A stretch of DNA of 6,985 nt, taken from Oscillospiraceae bacterium. GTDB taxonomy: Bacteria; Bacillota; Clostridia; Oscillospirales; Ruminococcaceae. The DNA lies in the NCBI GenBank assembly GCA_016302655.1, contig JAEDNF010000083.1:1-6985 (forward strand), in the 5' to 3' direction. Below are positions 5,464 to 6,985 of the stretch, piece by piece (the first letter of the stretch is position 1; each line of letters opens with the position of its first letter). The translations under genes were made by a program, and so were the position numbers. The notes beneath the pieces were generated by a model, which made no database searches, was not told the origin of the DNA, and saw only the letters and a list, made by a program, of their open reading frames with translations.

Positions 5464-6714
5464 ATGCCGTTAGCAGACAGAATACGCCCATCTGAGCTTG
5501 ACGAGGTGGTCGGACAAAGACACATCTTAGCTCCGGGAAAACCGCTGTACAATATCATCAGCAGAGGAAAGATACCCAATATGATTTTCTACGGTCCGTC
5601 GGGTGTCGGCAAGACAACTGTAGCAAACATTATAGCAAAAAAGACAAGTATGAGCCTTTTCAGGCTGAACGGAACGCAGGCGTCTACATCGGATATAAAG
5701 GATATTGTGGGCAATATAGGCACTTTGGCTGGTGCAGGCGGTATTTTGCTGTTTCTTGACGAGATACAGTACCTTAATAAAAAGCAGCAGCAGACGCTAC
5801 TTGAATATATCGAAAACGGCGATATAACTCTTATTGCATCGACAACCGAAAACCCTTATTTCTATGTTTACAGCGCAATTTTATCAAGATGTACCGTATT
5901 TGAGTTCAAGCAGATAACGGCTGAAGATATACTGCCTGCTGTGCACAGGGCATTTACGCTTATGGGCGAAGAAATGAACACAAAGTTCACTGTTGAAGAT
6001 GGCGTTGCCGAACATATTGCATACGGCTGCGGCGGTGATGTAAGAAAGGCCGCAAATACAGTCGAGCTATGTTGTCTGTCAAGCGAGAATGATCTTGTCA
6101 CAATGGAAACCGCAAAGCTGCTTACCCAGAAGAGCAGTATGAACTATGACCGTGACGGAGACAGGCATTATGATATTCTTTCCGGACTGCAGAAATCGAT
6201 ACGGGGTTCTGATGAAAATGCGGCGCTTCACTATGCCGCAAGACTGCTTTGTGCAGGTGATATAACTTCGCTTTGCCGCAGATTGCTGGTTATTGCAAGC
6301 GAGGATGTCGGACTTGCTTATCCTATGGCAGTACCGATAGTGAAAGCGTGCGTTGACAGCGCATTACAGCTCGGTTTGCCTGAGGCGAGGATTCCGCTTG
6401 GTGAGGCGGTGGTACTCCTTGCTACAGCACCAAAGTCAAACAGCGCATATCTTGCGATTAATTCTGCTATGCAGGATGTGGAAGACGGCAAAACGGGTGA
6501 TATTCCCCGTCATTTGAAGAACAAGCATTATGACGGTGAGGGCGCTGAGGTGAAAGGTCAGCATTATCTCTATCCGCATGATTATCCCAATCATTATGTT
6601 GAACAGCAGTATCTGCCTGACGTCATCAAAGACCGTATATACTATGAGTTTGGTGACAACAAGCTTGAACAGCAGGCAAAGTCTTACAGAGATATGATAA
6701 AGGGTAAGAAATAA
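5464..6714 (+). CDS. rarA: Replication-associated recombination protein A (AAA+ ATPase, RarA/MgsA)
   Basis: Cytoplasmic DNA-dependent ATPase of the RarA/MgsA/WRNIP1 family, related to clamp-loader subunits, which acts at stalled replication forks. The 416-residue product has the family's normal length. N-terminal AAA+ domain: LADRIRP (3-9) and VVGQRHIL (15-22), Walker A GPSGVGKT (44-51), Walker B ILLFLDE (94-100), sensor 1 STTENP (126-131), arginine finger R142 in SAILSRC (137-143), and sensor 2 R194 in GCGGDVRKA (188-196). The C-terminal part has the tetramer-forming MgsA-type domain, seen as QKSIRGSDENAALHYAARLL, RRLLVIASEDVGLAYP, APKSNSAY and YLYPHDYPNHYVEQQYLPD. The ribosome binding site AGGAG lies six bases before ATG 5464. 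The gene is unrelated in function to its metabolic neighbours, and its stop is seven bases from that of the convergent permease gene. Confidence 0.95.
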   Translation: MPLADRIRPSELDEVVGQRHILAPGKPLYNIISRGKIPNMIFYGPSGVGKTTVANIIAKKTSMSLFRLNGTQASTSDIKDIVGNIGTLAGAGGILLFLDEIQYLNKKQQQTLLEYIENGDITLIASTTENPYFYVYSAILSRCTVFEFKQITAEDILPAVHRAFTLMGEEMNTKFTVEDGVAEHIAYGCGGDVRKAANTVELCCLSSENDLVTMETAKLLTQKSSMNYDRDGDRHYDILSGLQKSIRGSDENAALHYAARLLCAGDITSLCRRLLVIASEDVGLAYPMAVPIVKACVDSALQLGLPEARIPLGEAVVLLATAPKSNSAYLAINSAMQDVEDGKTGDIPRHLKNKHYDGEGAEVKGQHYLYPHDYPNHYVEQQYLPDVIKDRIYYEFGDNKLEQQAKSYRDMIKGKK

Positions 6715-6721
6715 TCATACT

Positions 6722-6985
6722 TTATTTTTCTGCTGATTCCTTATCTTTTTTGAATAACTGACTTATTCCTATGAACAGCAGAAATACAGCGAAAAGCTTC
6801 CTCAGTAAAGTTACATCTATGGCAGAAGCTGCAATACTGCCAAGAACAGCGCAGGGAAGTCCTGCAATCAGATATTTCCCGACGAGCTTTATATCTATAA
6901 GTTTATTTTTTATATGGATGCAAAGCGACAATAGTGCGACAGGCAAAAAGAAAAGCAGATTTATCCCTTGAGCTATATCCTGCGG
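6722..6985 (-). CDS. TauE/SafE-family membrane permease, C-terminal part (runs off the right edge)
   Basis: The last 87 residues of an integral membrane protein read from beyond the right edge to a TAA at 6724-6722. The visible frame starts PQDIAQGINLLFFLP, like the second repeat of TauE/SafE proteins (Q-G-x-NLLFF-x-P), then IHIKNKLID (23-31), a GxxxAVLGS segment (42-50) and LLRKLFAVFLLFIGISQLF (60-78), the family's usual C-terminal helix. Three membrane segments are seen at about 8-23, 36-57 and 61-79, and the protein ends in a charged tail (KKDKESAEK). The family exports anions such as sulfite, sulfoacetate or other organosulfur compounds, but most members have no known substrate and none can be assigned here. 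The upstream start lies outside the window; a TTG at 6946 should not be taken as the start because the similarity continues before it. Confidence 0.8.
   Translation of the reverse strand, partial: PQDIAQGINLLFFLPVALLSLCIHIKNKLIDIKLVGKYLIAGLPCAVLGSIAASAIDVTLLRKLFAVFLLFIGISQLFKKDKESAEK

Noticed and set aside
6771..6971. 66-codon plus-strand open frame at the right edge
   Set aside because: It overlaps the TauE/SafE-like permease frame on the other strand, which has clear family motifs; this frame has none and no ribosome binding site.

Overview
The window looks like chromosomal DNA of a Gram-positive anaerobic Firmicute, most likely a gut Clostridia member of the Ruminococcaceae/Oscillospiraceae type. 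This is inferred from strong AGGAGG-type ribosome binding sites, consensus TTGACA/TATAAT promoters, moderate GC, a lipoprotein-type bacterial serpin, a long clostridial-type PRPP synthetase and the style of the protein sequences. Species cannot be assigned without a search; a relative of [Eubacterium] siraeum, a group known for serpins, is a guess only.

Layout. On the left edge, on the minus strand, is the N-terminal end of a secreted serpin-family lipoprotein (1-292, cut by the window). A 313-bp divergent intergenic region (293-605) holds the serpin promoter, a block of four 11-bp-phased repeats touching that promoter's upstream side, a consensus promoter pointing right, and an operator-like 18-bp dyad just after its start point. 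Then five plus-strand genes follow in a row: xylulokinase (xylB, 606-2135), small transaldolase of the TalC/FSA family (2218-2871), serine hydroxymethyltransferase (glyA, 2925-4181), a divergent PRPP synthetase (4258-5406) and the AAA+ replication/recombination factor RarA (5464-6714). On the right edge, convergent with rarA, is the C-terminal end of a TauE/SafE-family membrane permease (6722-6985, cut by the window).

How the genes fit together. Xylulokinase makes xylulose 5-phosphate, transaldolase works in the non-oxidative pentose phosphate pathway, PRPP synthetase uses the ribose 5-phosphate this yields, and GlyA supplies glycine and one-carbon units; PRPP, glycine and formyl-folate are all purine precursors. 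The first four genes therefore form a plausible pentose-to-nucleotide set, while RarA is a genome-maintenance gene that probably follows by proximity. Gaps between the five genes are 53-82 bp and each contains a potential RNA hairpin; only the glyA/prs one resembles an intrinsic terminator in the sense direction, so partial co-transcription is likely.

Most of the window is conserved metabolism. No mobile element, CRISPR array, tRNA or rRNA was seen. The items most worth a second look are the phased repeat array at the serpin promoter, the non-canonical active-site motifs of the PRPP synthetase, and the hairpins in every gap of the gene row.
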